DNA of 55,817 nt, taken from the IMG/VR virus record IMGVR_UViG_3300046474_000593, positions 1 to 55,817 of that record, one strand, 5' to 3'. This stretch comes from a virus. The number at the start of each line of letters is the position of its first letter. Positions within the stretch are counted from its first letter, which is position 1. Shown one piece after another: positions 39,175 to 46,575 of this stretch. Below the pieces are notes generated by a model. It was not told the DNA's origin, made no database searches, and saw nothing but the letters and a program-made list of their open reading frames with translations. A program made the position numbers and the translations under genes.

Positions 39175-39318
39175 ATGCTCCAGATCATCCTGATCGGCGC
39201 AGCGCTCAGCCATGCGCGGCCAGAACCGCCACCTGATGACGGCCTGCCAACCGATCCACTGACGCAAGTGCGTGAGCGCTGGCGAACATCCACCGGGGTC
39301 GCAGTGTTCTGGCGCTGA
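39175..39318 (+). CDS. 47-aa small early protein
   Basis: A short frame, MLQIILIGAALSHARPEPPPDD.., with GGAG 6 nt before the ATG. The product has a short hydrophobic start followed by a proline/acidic stretch and a basic end (REWRTS-like). Its function is unknown. Confidence 0.5.
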   Translation: MLQIILIGAALSHARPEPPPDDGLPTDPLTQVRERWRTSTGVAVFWR

Positions 39319-39416
39319 CTTCCCCGCCAAAAACCCACAACCATACTGAGCGATACCCAGGATACAAACTTGATGCTTCAACCGGTCGCTGCCTCCAGTA
39401 GAGAGCGACCGGATAT

Positions 39417-39458
39417 CAGATGGCGGCCTGCTGTTTCAGGCTGGCCATCTGTTTGTTT
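39417..39458 (+). terminator. hairpin with T-rich tail
   Basis: Nested stem CAGATGGC/GCCATCTG (39417-39424 with 39444-39451) around GCCTG/CAGGC, followed by TTTGTTT. A separate 9-bp stem CCGGTCGCT/AGCGACCGG precedes it (39382-39412). It may attenuate the early-right transcript. Confidence 0.45.
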
Positions 39459-39514
39459 CACAAATGCGGCTTAAAACCCCTAAGCTGCATTTGGAAGCGA
39501 ACAGAGGATTCCCC

Positions 39515-39700
39515 ATGGACAAGAAAGAATTGCAGAAGATGGCGCCGGAGCTGCTGGCGGCTCTTGAGGCACTGTATTCGGCATATGCAGAGGCAAGACA
39601 TGCTGAGCGCGACTACCCCGATTCTGAGTGGTCGCCAGAGCGCGACGAAGACATGGCTGCGCTCGAAGCTAAACGCCTGATCAACCTCGCCAAGCAGTAA
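39515..39700 (+). CDS. small helical early protein, unknown function
   Basis: A 61-aa acidic helical protein (MDKKELQKMAPELLAALEALYSAYAEARHAERDY) with GAGG 7 nt before its start and a terminator 19 nt after its stop. No family was recognised. Confidence 0.65.
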   Translation: MDKKELQKMAPELLAALEALYSAYAEARHAERDYPDSEWSPERDEDMAALEAKRLINLAKQ

Positions 39701-39718
39701 CCGGCGACGATTCACAAG

Positions 39719-39741
39719 AGCCCGCACTTCGCGGGCTTTTT
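39719..39741 (+). terminator. intrinsic terminator within the early-right operon
   Basis: Stem AGCCCGC/GCGGGCT with a 5-nt loop followed by five T. Genes continue downstream on the same strand without an evident new promoter, so read-through is expected. Confidence 0.8.
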
Positions 39742-39774
39742 CATGCGCGTTTGAAAGCAGAGGAGCAAGACGAA

Positions 39775-39864
39775 ATGTTTGCCCTGTTCATGCTTTACCT
39801 CATGACCACCGAAACCAAATCGGCCAAGCCCGAACCTGTCTACCACCACATTTGCGACTACTGA
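39775..39864 (+). CDS. 29-aa microprotein
   Basis: A tiny frame, MFALFMLYLMTTETKSAKPE.., with GGAG 9 nt upstream. It has a short hydrophobic N-terminus and a charged tail, and is followed by another small gene 14 bp later. Confidence 0.4.
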   Translation: MFALFMLYLMTTETKSAKPEPVYHHICDY

Positions 39865-39878
39865 GGAGCAATACAGCC

Positions 39879-40016
39879 ATGGCTGAGAAATCCCGCATCA
39901 GCTTCACCCGGAACGTCCTGCTGCCATGGCTGGTGAAAATGCTGGCCGGTCCCAAACGCTATCCGACAGAAGCCGAACAAGAACAGCTCAACACTCAAGC
40001 ATCCAGCGCTATCTGA
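39879..40016 (+). CDS. 45-aa small early protein
   Basis: A short frame, MAEKSRISFTRNVLLPWLVKML.., with GGAG about 10 nt upstream, overlapping no other supported gene. It has a basic amphipathic N-terminal helix and an acidic C-terminal helix. It lies immediately before DGR target gene 1. Confidence 0.45.
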   Translation: MAEKSRISFTRNVLLPWLVKMLAGPKRYPTEAEQEQLNTQASSAI

Positions 40017-40043
40017 GCGCCGACCAGACAAGGAGCACAGAAC

Positions 40044-40622
40044 ATGATGACTCATATCACTTGCGGCGAATCGACGATCAGCAGCCCCGACAAGGCGCTG
40101 GTGCTGATGTTTGCGAACATGGTTCTTGGCGGCGAGCAAGCCAAGGCGCCGGCGGCGAACAGCGACGTTCCGGCGATCGGCACTTACTGGGCGGGGCAAG
40201 GCGGAATCTACGCCGGCATCCGGCAGGGTGAGGATGGCGAGCTTTACCACCTGATCTTCGCCGACGAAGACATCGGTGAGCATGCCTGGGGCGAGTACGG
40301 TACCGAGACCGCCGCCACCAGCAAGGTCAACGGCATCCTGAACACCACGACCCTGCTTGAGGCTGATGGATCGTTCCCGGCAGCAGAGGCAGCCGGCAAT
40401 CACTCCGCCGACGGTCGCCACGACTTCTACCTACCAAGTATTGGCGAACTGAATCACGCCTGGCAGACCATCGCCGAACACTTCGAGAAGACTTGGTACT
40501 GGTCAAGTTCGCAGCGCTCCGCCGACAACGCGTTCATCATGAACTTCGATGTTGGCGGTCAGAACACCAGCGACAAGGGCCTCACCGCGCGCGTCCGCCC
40601 CGTCCGCAGATTGCCTATTTGA
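40044..40622 (+). CDS. DGR target protein 1 (CLec / DUF1566-like fold)
   Basis: A 192-aa protein whose last third is a C-type-lectin-like domain ending in a DGR variable repeat. It has HDFYLPSIGELNHAW, then TWYWSSSQRS and the variable segment, then ARVRPVRRLPI. The N-terminal 60 residues contain no signal peptide, membrane helix or recognised tail-attachment domain, but share the GQGGIYAG pattern with target 2. The CLec scaffold would present 12 or more diversified residues for ligand binding. It lies about 9.4 kb upstream of the template, the remote target of the system. GGAG precedes the first ATG by 8 nt. Confidence 0.9.
   Translation: MMTHITCGESTISSPDKALVLMFANMVLGGEQAKAPAANSDVPAIGTYWAGQGGIYAGIRQGEDGELYHLIFADEDIGEHAWGEYGTETAATSKVNGILNTTTLLEADGSFPAAEAAGNHSADGRHDFYLPSIGELNHAWQTIAEHFEKTWYWSSSQRSADNAFIMNFDVGGQNTSDKGLTARVRPVRRLPI
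40509..40612 (+). repeat. DGR variable repeat 1 (VR1)
   Basis: 104 nt aligned to the template at 50047-50150 without gaps. I count 12 differences, each at a template adenine (to G, C or T), within codons such as AAC-to-GAC, AAT-to-GGT and AAC-to-CTC. The non-adenine positions are identical. The GC-rich 3' end (ACCGCGCGCGTCCGCC...) is the shared initiation region. Confidence 0.95.
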
Positions 40623-40701
40623 TTATTCGTTTATTGCTTTTGATTTCCGTGCACGTCGGCCGGACGCAAAGCGGCCCGATATCTCCATGGTGATGGAGAG
40701 T

Positions 40702-40821
40702 GCATCGGAAGTGATTGAGGCGGCTCAGCCATAGATTGAGCGCAACCCGCCCGGCAGGATCAATTCCAAGCTGGCCAAATTGCGAATGGGATCGGCTCCA
40801 TTCCTCAATCACTTCCGATGC
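40702..40821. repeat. 19-bp inverted repeat with 82-nt loop
   Basis: Perfect inverted arms GCATCGGAAGTGATTGAGG (40702-40720) and complement (40803-40821), downstream of DGR target 1. The left arm starts GCATCG like those at 28282 and 38825. The region 40623-40989 has no gene that I can support other than this element and a terminator. Confidence 0.6.
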
Positions 40822-40936
40822 AGGCGATGACCATGAATAAAGCCTTTGCATCCCAGTAGCGCGGAGGATTTGCAGCCATGTGACAGACAGCCACGATCCG
40901 ACGCCTCATGCGCCCGGTCGTTACGTAAGGTGGTAA

Positions 40937-40959
40937 AGCCCGGTTCGTCCGGGCTTTTT
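40937..40959 (+). terminator. intrinsic terminator downstream of DGR target 1
   Basis: Stem AGCCCGG/CCGGGCT with loop TTCGT, then five T. More same-strand genes follow. Confidence 0.8.
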
Positions 40960-40989
40960 ATTGTCTTCGATCCCGTAGGTATAGCCGCC

Positions 40990-41115
40990 ATGAAGCGCAC
41001 AACCGCACTCCTCCCCCGCAAGCCCCGCCCCGACGTCCACGACTGCGCAAAAGGCCGGATGCATGACGCACCTCGGAAGGTCGTTACCACTATGCCGGGC
41101 GGGTATATCGCCTAA
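40990..41115 (+). CDS. 41-aa basic microprotein (tentative)
   Basis: A short frame beginning MKRTTALLPRKPRPDVHDCAK; very basic, with one Cys-His pair. The ribosome site is weak (AGG 11 nt upstream), so this is a tentative gene between the terminator and the zinc-ribbon gene. Confidence 0.35.
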   Translation: MKRTTALLPRKPRPDVHDCAKGRMHDAPRKVVTTMPGGYIA

Positions 41116-41134
41116 CCAAACACTGGAGGTCGCC

Positions 41135-41401
41135 ATGGCTGCAACAGTTGATGTGAGTTGCGCATGGTGCAAAGGCACCTTCAGTGCGCGAATTGCTGAC
41201 CGCAAGCGCGGCTGGGGAAAGTTCTGTTCCAAGTCCTGCAAGGCCAGCAAGCAGGAAAAACGCACCGGCCAGAACGCCGCATTTCAGGATCGGCGCACCG
41301 AACGCAGAAACGCTGAAGCTGTTGGAGATGACATTCTGGACGGCATGTCCGACATGGATTTCGGCGCCAGTGATGGCGGCGGTTACGAATCAATACGTTG
41401 A
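41135..41401 (+). CDS. zinc-ribbon-like early protein
   Basis: An 88-aa protein with CAWCKGTF and KFCSKSCKASK Cys pairs that probably bind zinc, then a charged tail. GGAGG lies 7 nt upstream of ATG. Nucleic-acid binding is plausible but unproven. Confidence 0.7.
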   Translation: MAATVDVSCAWCKGTFSARIADRKRGWGKFCSKSCKASKQEKRTGQNAAFQDRRTERRNAEAVGDDILDGMSDMDFGASDGGGYESIR

Positions 41402-41415
41402 TCCTGGAGGCGACC

Positions 41416-41862
41416 ATGAACGCAGCATTGAAGATTTGTCAGGCTTGGCACGATGCGCAGTTGCCTCCTGAAGTCAGCGAGACGGAAGAAGAGCGGGAAT
41501 GGTTGGAATATTCGGCGGAGCAGCTGGTTCGCGGTTGCGATGTTACTTGGAAGCGCCGCCGTGGTACTCCGCAGAAGGTGACTGCTGCCCAGTACGCGAC
41601 CTACCTGCAGCTCTACCTGAATGAGCGCCAGATCGACGGGTTGGACGACCGAGATTCGTTCGCCAGGTTGGTCTTGAGCGTGATCGTCGGTAGCCAAAGC
41701 GAGGCCGTCACTCACGCCAAGTATCTGCTCGGCAACGAACAGCCACGCCAGTGCCTGGAAGAGATCGCCGCCGAGTTCCTGCGCGACCACGCTACCGACG
41801 CAGTAGCAGCCCAGCGCGAAGCCGCAGAAGACGATGTGGAGTCGACCTGTGAATCATCATGA
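41416..41862 (+). CDS. early protein, unknown function
   Basis: A 148-aa protein (MNAALKICQAWHDAQLPPEVSETEEEREWLEY; ATYLQLYLNERQIDGLDDRDSFARLVLSVIVG) with acidic helices and a C-terminal Glu/Asp-rich tail. GGAGG precedes the start. It overlaps the next gene by 14 bp. No family was recognised. Confidence 0.68.
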   Translation: MNAALKICQAWHDAQLPPEVSETEEEREWLEYSAEQLVRGCDVTWKRRRGTPQKVTAAQYATYLQLYLNERQIDGLDDRDSFARLVLSVIVGSQSEAVTHAKYLLGNEQPRQCLEEIAAEFLRDHATDAVAAQREAAEDDVESTCESS

Positions 41863-42058
41863 AATCGCGGTGAACGCCATCGATTCGGCAATCGACACCA
41901 TGTTGCTCCCGGGCGCCGGCGATGTTGATGAGGCCAGAGCAGAAACCCTTGTAGTCGCCTACTTCTCGATCAATGCCATCGACCCTGAAGAGTTCAACCA
42001 CTACTGCGAGCGCGTCCGGCGCATTGCCGTGCGCACCAGGCAAGGAGATGCGACATGA
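41849..42058 (+). CDS. small early protein, unknown function
   Basis: A 69-aa acidic helical protein starting from GTG (MNHHEIAVNAIDSAIDTMLLPGAGD), with GGAG 7 nt upstream. It is tiled with the neighbours. No family was recognised. Confidence 0.6.
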   Translation: MNHHEIAVNAIDSAIDTMLLPGAGDVDEARAETLVVAYFSINAIDPEEFNHYCERVRRIAVRTRQGDAT

Positions 42059-42192
42059 CCATCATCGCCGGATCATTTGAAGGAATCGTCGAGGCCCTGA
42101 GAAATCAGGGTTTCTTGTTTCTGGTCGATGTGAAGTGGATCGACCAGCCATGCAAATGCTCGGGCCGGTGGACCTGCAAGGTGATGCCATGA
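42055..42192 (+). CDS. 45-aa Cys-containing microprotein
   Basis: A short gene overlapping both neighbours by 4 bp. MTIIAGSFEGIVEALRNQGF.. is followed by CKCSGRWTC, which could bind a metal. AGGAG lies 7 nt upstream. Confidence 0.6.
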   Translation: MTIIAGSFEGIVEALRNQGFLFLVDVKWIDQPCKCSGRWTCKVMP

Positions 42193-42338
42193 GGAACAAG
42201 TACGCAGGCGTCTGCTACCGGTGCCACGGCAACGTACCACCAGGTGCAGGTCACTTTGAGCGCCATCAAGGCCAATGGCGGACCCAGCACGCCGACTGCG
42301 CAATCAAAGCCAAGCAGGAGAAGGAGTCGAACTCATGA
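42189..42338 (+). CDS. 49-aa zinc-finger-like microprotein
   Basis: A small protein with CYRCHGNVPPGAGHFERHQGQWRTQHADC, a Cys2-His-Cys pattern consistent with zinc binding. Its start overlaps the previous stop (ATGA). Confidence 0.65.
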   Translation: MRNKYAGVCYRCHGNVPPGAGHFERHQGQWRTQHADCAIKAKQEKESNS

Positions 42339-42466
42339 AACGCCTAGCCACCCGCGTCTACACATTCCAAGAACTGATGAACCGCATCGATATGGAGTTC
42401 TGGTCTGTCCATCACCACGGACAGGAGCAGTACACGTTCGTGCCGGTTCGGTACAAGGGGAAATAG
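42335..42466 (+). CDS. 43-aa microprotein
   Basis: A short gene (MKRLATRVYTFQELMNRIDM..) with AAGGAG upstream, overlapping the previous stop. Basic then His-rich (VHHHGQEQ). Its function is unknown. Confidence 0.55.
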   Translation: MKRLATRVYTFQELMNRIDMEFWSVHHHGQEQYTFVPVRYKGK

Positions 42467-42468
42467 CC

Positions 42469-42588
42469 ATGAAAACCTTCTACTGGATCCTCGCTTTCGG
42501 CCTGACCATCCTGCTCATGCAGTACAGCCTGTTCAAAGAGAACGGCGAGCCGCGGCGCATTGAGCTTCCTATCTCGGTGTCGCGATGA
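42469..42588 (+). CDS. 39-aa membrane microprotein
   Basis: A short gene whose product has one hydrophobic segment (FYWILAFGLTILLMQYSLF) and a charged tail. It is coupled to the next gene by ATGA. Confidence 0.55.
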   Translation: MKTFYWILAFGLTILLMQYSLFKENGEPRRIELPISVSR

Positions 42589-42773
42589 ACATCTCGATCG
42601 TGCAAATCATCATCGAGGTCGACGGCCAGCTTTGCAACGCTAAGGTTCCTCAGGGTATGGAACACATGATCCTGAGCATCTTGCAGGCCAACGACGATGG
42701 CAAGATCGCAGCTGTGAAACTGCCGCCATCGTGGAAGAAGATCAGCTTGGCTGAGGCGGTGGCTGGTGACTAG
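42585..42773 (+). CDS. small early protein, unknown function
   Basis: A 62-aa protein (MNISIVQIIIEVDGQLCNAKVPQGMEHMILSILQANDDGKI) with a beta-beta-alpha-like pattern. It overlaps the upstream gene by 4 bp and the next by 8 bp. No family was recognised. Confidence 0.62.
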   Translation: MNISIVQIIIEVDGQLCNAKVPQGMEHMILSILQANDDGKIAAVKLPPSWKKISLAEAVAGD

Positions 42774-42882
42774 CTACCAGCGCGCCAAACGCCTCGTTAT
42801 TTGGCGTGGCTCAGCTGTTGTCCTCCTCGGCACCACCTTCGTCATGCTGGCCAGCTCCTACGTCAGCCAGCTCACGCAGTAA
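42766..42882 (+). CDS. 38-aa membrane microprotein (GTG start)
   Basis: A short frame with GTG start, GAGG 9 nt upstream. The product has a basic N-terminus and one hydrophobic segment (SAVVLLGTTFVMLASSYV). The 229 nt after it hold no gene. Confidence 0.5.
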   Translation: MTSYQRAKRLVIWRGSAVVLLGTTFVMLASSYVSQLTQ

Positions 42883-43111
42883 TTCACCCTCGCTGGGAGG
42901 GCCTTAACTGGATGGCCCAGACGCGCAAGGCGGCAAGAGCGCGATAAGACATCACCGCCAATCAGGGCGAATAGGAGCTGGTCCTTCACCTGCAAGGCTG
43001 TCTGTGGAGACCTAGCCAAGCGGGCTAACCCAGACCGTTTGTGACCTGATATCCCCTCCTCACTCAATAACTCGAACTCATACGCCGCCTGCATGGCGGA
43101 AGGAACTCCCC

Positions 43112-43930
43112 ATGTCCGCAGTAATGAAGCAGGCCGACAACTTACCCGCGCTATCAGAGACGGCACTCGTTGAGGTTTTGAGCAGCAGCTTGTACCCAGG
43201 CGCCGCACACAACTCGGTCGTTATGGTCTTGGCCTACTGCCAGGCTGCGCACCTGGACCCGATGTTAAAACCTGTTCACATCGTGCCGATCTGGAACAAA
43301 GACACGAAAAAGATGCAGGACACGGTAATGCCGGGGATCGGCCTGTACCGCATTCAGGCCGCGCGCACCGGGCAGTATGCCGGGATCAGCGACCCAGAAT
43401 ACGGACCTTCGATCACCACGAAGCTTGCGGGTGTCGACGTCACCTACCCGGAATGGTGTCGGGTGACCGTAAAACGCCAAATGTCCAACGGGCTTGTCGC
43501 CGAGTTCACCGCCAACGAGCGCTGGCTTGAAAACTACGCGACCTCCAGCAAAGACAGCGTGGCACCGAATGCGATGTGGAAGCGCCGCGCCTTTGCCCAG
43601 CTCGCCAAGTGCGCCGAGGCCCAGGCCTTGCGAAAGGCGTTCCCTGAAGTCGGCTCTGCTCCGACAGCGGACGAGATGGAAGGCAAGGCCTTCGAAGAAA
43701 CTCCGCGCGACGTAACGCCAGTCCAGCAGGCCCAGCCCGAACCGGAAGCGCTGCCAGGCTACCCGGACGAGTTGCTGAAAGAGAACGTCGTCAAGTGGCA
43801 GCCATTGATCGACTCTGGGCGCACCAGCCCTGAACACTTGATCTCGACCATCCGCAGTAAGTACGCGCTGAGCCCGGCGCAGATCGAAACCATCACCAAC
43901 CTCAAAGCCATCGATGGAGACGCAGCATGA
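43112..43930 (+). CDS. bet: single-strand annealing protein (Bet/RecT family)
   Basis: A 272-aa recombinase of the Red-beta/RecT group: NSVVMVLAYCQAAHLDPMLKPVHIVPIWNKDTKKMQDTVMPGIGLYRIQAARTGQYAGISDPE is a hallmark stretch, followed by MWKRRAFAQLAKCAEAQALRKAFPEVGS. It anneals single-stranded DNA made by the exonuclease encoded next (4-bp overlap). AAGGA lies 7 nt upstream of the ATG. Confidence 0.92.
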   Translation: MSAVMKQADNLPALSETALVEVLSSSLYPGAAHNSVVMVLAYCQAAHLDPMLKPVHIVPIWNKDTKKMQDTVMPGIGLYRIQAARTGQYAGISDPEYGPSITTKLAGVDVTYPEWCRVTVKRQMSNGLVAEFTANERWLENYATSSKDSVAPNAMWKRRAFAQLAKCAEAQALRKAFPEVGSAPTADEMEGKAFEETPRDVTPVQQAQPEPEALPGYPDELLKENVVKWQPLIDSGRTSPEHLISTIRSKYALSPAQIETITNLKAIDGDAA

Positions 43931-45552
43931 AAATTCATAACGTTGCCCAAGGCTCCGCCGAGTGGCATGCACTGCGCGCCAAGCACTTCACCGCATCCGA
44001 AGCCCCGGCAATGATGGGCGCATCGAAGTACCAGACCCGCACCGAGCTGCTGACGATGAAGAAGACCGGCATCGTCGCCGAGGTAACCCCGTCGCAGCAG
44101 TACATCTTCGACAAGGGTCACGCTACCGAAGCAGCGGCCCGCCCGCTGGTTGAAGTGCAGATAGGCGAAGAGCTGTACCCAGTGGTTGGCACGCTGGGCA
44201 ACCTGCTGGCCTCTATGGATGGCGCAACGATGCTCGGCGAGACGCTGTTCGAGCACAAGCTGTGGAACGAATCGCTCGTCGCCCAGGTGAAGGCTGAAGA
44301 TCTCACCCCCCACTACTACTGGCAGCTTGAGCAGCAACTTCTGGTCAGCGGCGCCGAGCGCGTGATCTTCGTTTGCTCGGACGGCACCGCCGAGAACTTC
44401 GTCAGCATGGAATATCGCCCAGTCGCCGGTCGCGCCGAGCAGTTGGTCGAAGGCTGGAAGCAGTTCGAGGCTGATCTGGCGAACTTTGAAATGGCCGACG
44501 CGCCTTCAATCGTCGTCGGCAAGGCGCCTGACGAGCTGCCAGCGCTGCGCATCGAGCTGACCGGCATGGTTACCGCCAGCAACCTGAAAGTGTTCGAGCA
44601 ATCGGCGCTGGCGGTCATCGATTCGGTGAAAACCGAACTGACGACTGATCAAGACTTCGCTGACGCAAAAAAGGCCGTTAAGTGGTGCGGCGATGTCGAA
44701 GAGGCGGTCGCAGCAGCCAAGAAGCAGGCCTTGTCGCAAACCGCCACCATCGACGAACTGTTCTCGTCTCTGGACCGCATCTCGGCACATGCCCGCGAAA
44801 CCCGCCTGAAAGTAGACAAGTTGGTGAAGGCGCAAGAACTGCTGGTCAAGTCGAACATCAAGCAAAAGGCCGAGCAGGCGCTGGCCGATCACATCGCAGC
44901 AATCAACAAGACCCTGGGCAAAGTTGTCATGCCAACAGTCGCCTCCGACTTCCTTGGCGCCATGAAGAACAAGCGCACCATTGCCAGCTTGCAGGACGCC
45001 GTCGATACCGAGCTGGCCAGGGCGAAGATCGATGCCAGCCAGTCCGCCGACTGCATTCGCTTGAACCTGACCAGTCTTGCGGAACTGGCCGCCGATCACG
45101 CGTTCCTGTTCAGCGATATTCAGCAGTTGGTGACCAAAGCCAATGATGACCTGGTGACGCTGATCAAGTTCCGGATCTCGGAGCACGATAAAGCCGAGGA
45201 AGAGAAAGCCGAAGCCACTCGCAAGCGCATTCGCGAAGAAGAGCTGCAGAAGATCGCCGATGCTGAAAAGGCGAAGCAGGTCGAGCCGGTAGCCGTCGCT
45301 CAGCCATCCGTGAGAACTGAGCAGTCTGCACCGCGCGTTTCGGCAGTGACCCCATCGGCCAAGGTTCAGCCAAAGCCGATGAAGCTCGAAGCACGGGTGA
45401 CCGACCTTGAAGCGCTGGTGAAGGCTGTAGCGGCCGGCCAGGCACCCATCAGCGTGCTGACTGTCAACTGGCAGGGTCTTGATGATCTTGTCGATGCTCA
45501 AGGTTCTGAATTCAACGTGCCGGGGGTAATCCTGGAGCAGGTGGCAGCATGA
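43927..45552 (+). CDS. YqaJ-type exonuclease with long C-terminal extension
   Basis: A 541-aa protein. Residues 1-190 are a YqaJ/lambda-exonuclease-type nuclease with GHATEAAARP (Glu68), LLASMDG (Asp98) and FEHKLW (Glu109, Lys111) as probable metal and catalytic residues. Residues 190-540 add a helical region with coiled-coil character (ALSQTATIDELFSSLDRISAHARETRLKVDKL; EKAEATRKRIREEELQKIADAEKAKQ) and a DUF1351-like feel. It would degrade 5' ends to load the annealase encoded upstream. Confidence 0.88.
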   Translation: MKIHNVAQGSAEWHALRAKHFTASEAPAMMGASKYQTRTELLTMKKTGIVAEVTPSQQYIFDKGHATEAAARPLVEVQIGEELYPVVGTLGNLLASMDGATMLGETLFEHKLWNESLVAQVKAEDLTPHYYWQLEQQLLVSGAERVIFVCSDGTAENFVSMEYRPVAGRAEQLVEGWKQFEADLANFEMADAPSIVVGKAPDELPALRIELTGMVTASNLKVFEQSALAVIDSVKTELTTDQDFADAKKAVKWCGDVEEAVAAAKKQALSQTATIDELFSSLDRISAHARETRLKVDKLVKAQELLVKSNIKQKAEQALADHIAAINKTLGKVVMPTVASDFLGAMKNKRTIASLQDAVDTELARAKIDASQSADCIRLNLTSLAELAADHAFLFSDIQQLVTKANDDLVTLIKFRISEHDKAEEEKAEATRKRIREEELQKIADAEKAKQVEPVAVAQPSVRTEQSAPRVSAVTPSAKVQPKPMKLEARVTDLEALVKAVAAGQAPISVLTVNWQGLDDLVDAQGSEFNVPGVILEQVAA

Positions 45553-46205
45553 ACGCATACGTCAGCACCGAACTCAGCATGATCCAGATGCTCGACCCTC
45601 AACGCCACGAACTGGCCCTGCTTCAGGAGGCCTTCTTGAACAAAGGAGGGACTATTGAGGTATTGCAGGGTCCGAGCTTCATTCCGCCGCCGGTTAGGCA
45701 TGAGCCGCCACCGAAGAAGAAGATGCCCAAACCAGCAGCGGCCGAGCCTGCGGCTGCGCTCCATAAACCAACCAAAATGACCCTGCGCGAGATTGAGCGC
45801 GAAGAGCGGGCCGCCATTGCCGCAAAGGACCGCGCCGAACTCGTAGAGCGCGTCAAGAAACTCGCCGCGACAATGAACTACTCCCAGGTAATCCTGCGCA
45901 CCGGGCTGTCACGAAAGGTCCTGTATTCCATCGCGAAGGAACATGGGTTCAAGTTCCAGCCGGCCGACTACAAGGGCTCACGCGGTCAAAAGCGTGGAGT
46001 TATCGACGATGCGAATGACGCGAAGCTGGCCGAGCGCATCAAGGCCTTCATGGAGATCGGACTGACCCGCAGCAAGGCCATGGAACAGACCGGGCTCACG
46101 TTCAAGCCATTCATCCGCATCCTGGCCAAGTTCAATATCGACTACCCGAAGCGCAGAGCAGGGCCTCATCCGGCCCTCTTTCCAAAGGAGCCGAAGCAGG
46201 AGTGA
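45549..46205 (+). CDS. putative HTH DNA-binding early protein
   Basis: A 218-aa protein with a disordered Pro/Lys/Ala-rich linker (PPPKKKMPKPAAAEP) and two helix-turn-helix-like repeats in the C-terminal half (MNYSQVILRTGLSRKVLYSIAKEHGFKF; IGLTRSKAMEQTGLTFKPFIRILAKFNIDYPKR). It overlaps the exonuclease gene by 4 bp. A DNA-binding role is inferred. Confidence 0.68.
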   Translation: MNAYVSTELSMIQMLDPQRHELALLQEAFLNKGGTIEVLQGPSFIPPPVRHEPPPKKKMPKPAAAEPAAALHKPTKMTLREIEREERAAIAAKDRAELVERVKKLAATMNYSQVILRTGLSRKVLYSIAKEHGFKFQPADYKGSRGQKRGVIDDANDAKLAERIKAFMEIGLTRSKAMEQTGLTFKPFIRILAKFNIDYPKRRAGPHPALFPKEPKQE

Positions 46206-46207
46206 CC

Positions 46208-46519
46208 ATGGCAGCCGAACCAAAAGAGCGCTCAGCCAAGACTGCGGCGAGGCGAAAGACTCGCGGCGAGGAAGAAATCAGGCTGCACTGCATGGCCGGC
46301 ACACGTCAGGCACTGGCTGATCTGATGACCTGGAGCGGCATCGAGGAACAGGGCGAAGCCATTACGCTGATGATTCACCACCTTCATGCGTTAGGGCCTC
46401 AAAAGTCCGCTCCGCTTCTGGCCCCGCCGCGACACGAAATCATAATCAGTGAAAACGTGTCGGCAAAACTGGCTATCGCCTATCAGCGCGAATCGCTGCG
46501 CATCTGCAACGACGAATAA
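46208..46519 (+). CDS. ribbon-helix-helix-like early protein
   Basis: A 103-aa protein with basic N-terminus and a possible RHH core (GEEEIRLHCMAGTRQALADLMTWSGIEEQGEAITLMIHHLHALG). Start 46208 has GGAG 5 nt upstream. It is probably a small transcription regulator. Confidence 0.62.
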   Translation: MAAEPKERSAKTAARRKTRGEEEIRLHCMAGTRQALADLMTWSGIEEQGEAITLMIHHLHALGPQKSAPLLAPPRHEIIISENVSAKLAIAYQRESLRICNDE

Positions 46520-46575
46520 CCAAACCCATCTGTCGCATCCGGTTACGGAGGGCGGCGCCTGACTGGAAATCACTC

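Noticed and set aside
38745-39381. Several minus-strand frames after the HNH gene
   Set aside because: They oppose the operon direction, lack ribosome sites and coincide with palindromic sequence.
44506-45558. Minus-strand 350-codon frame opposite the exonuclease
   Set aside because: Antisense of the YqaJ gene; composition without domain.
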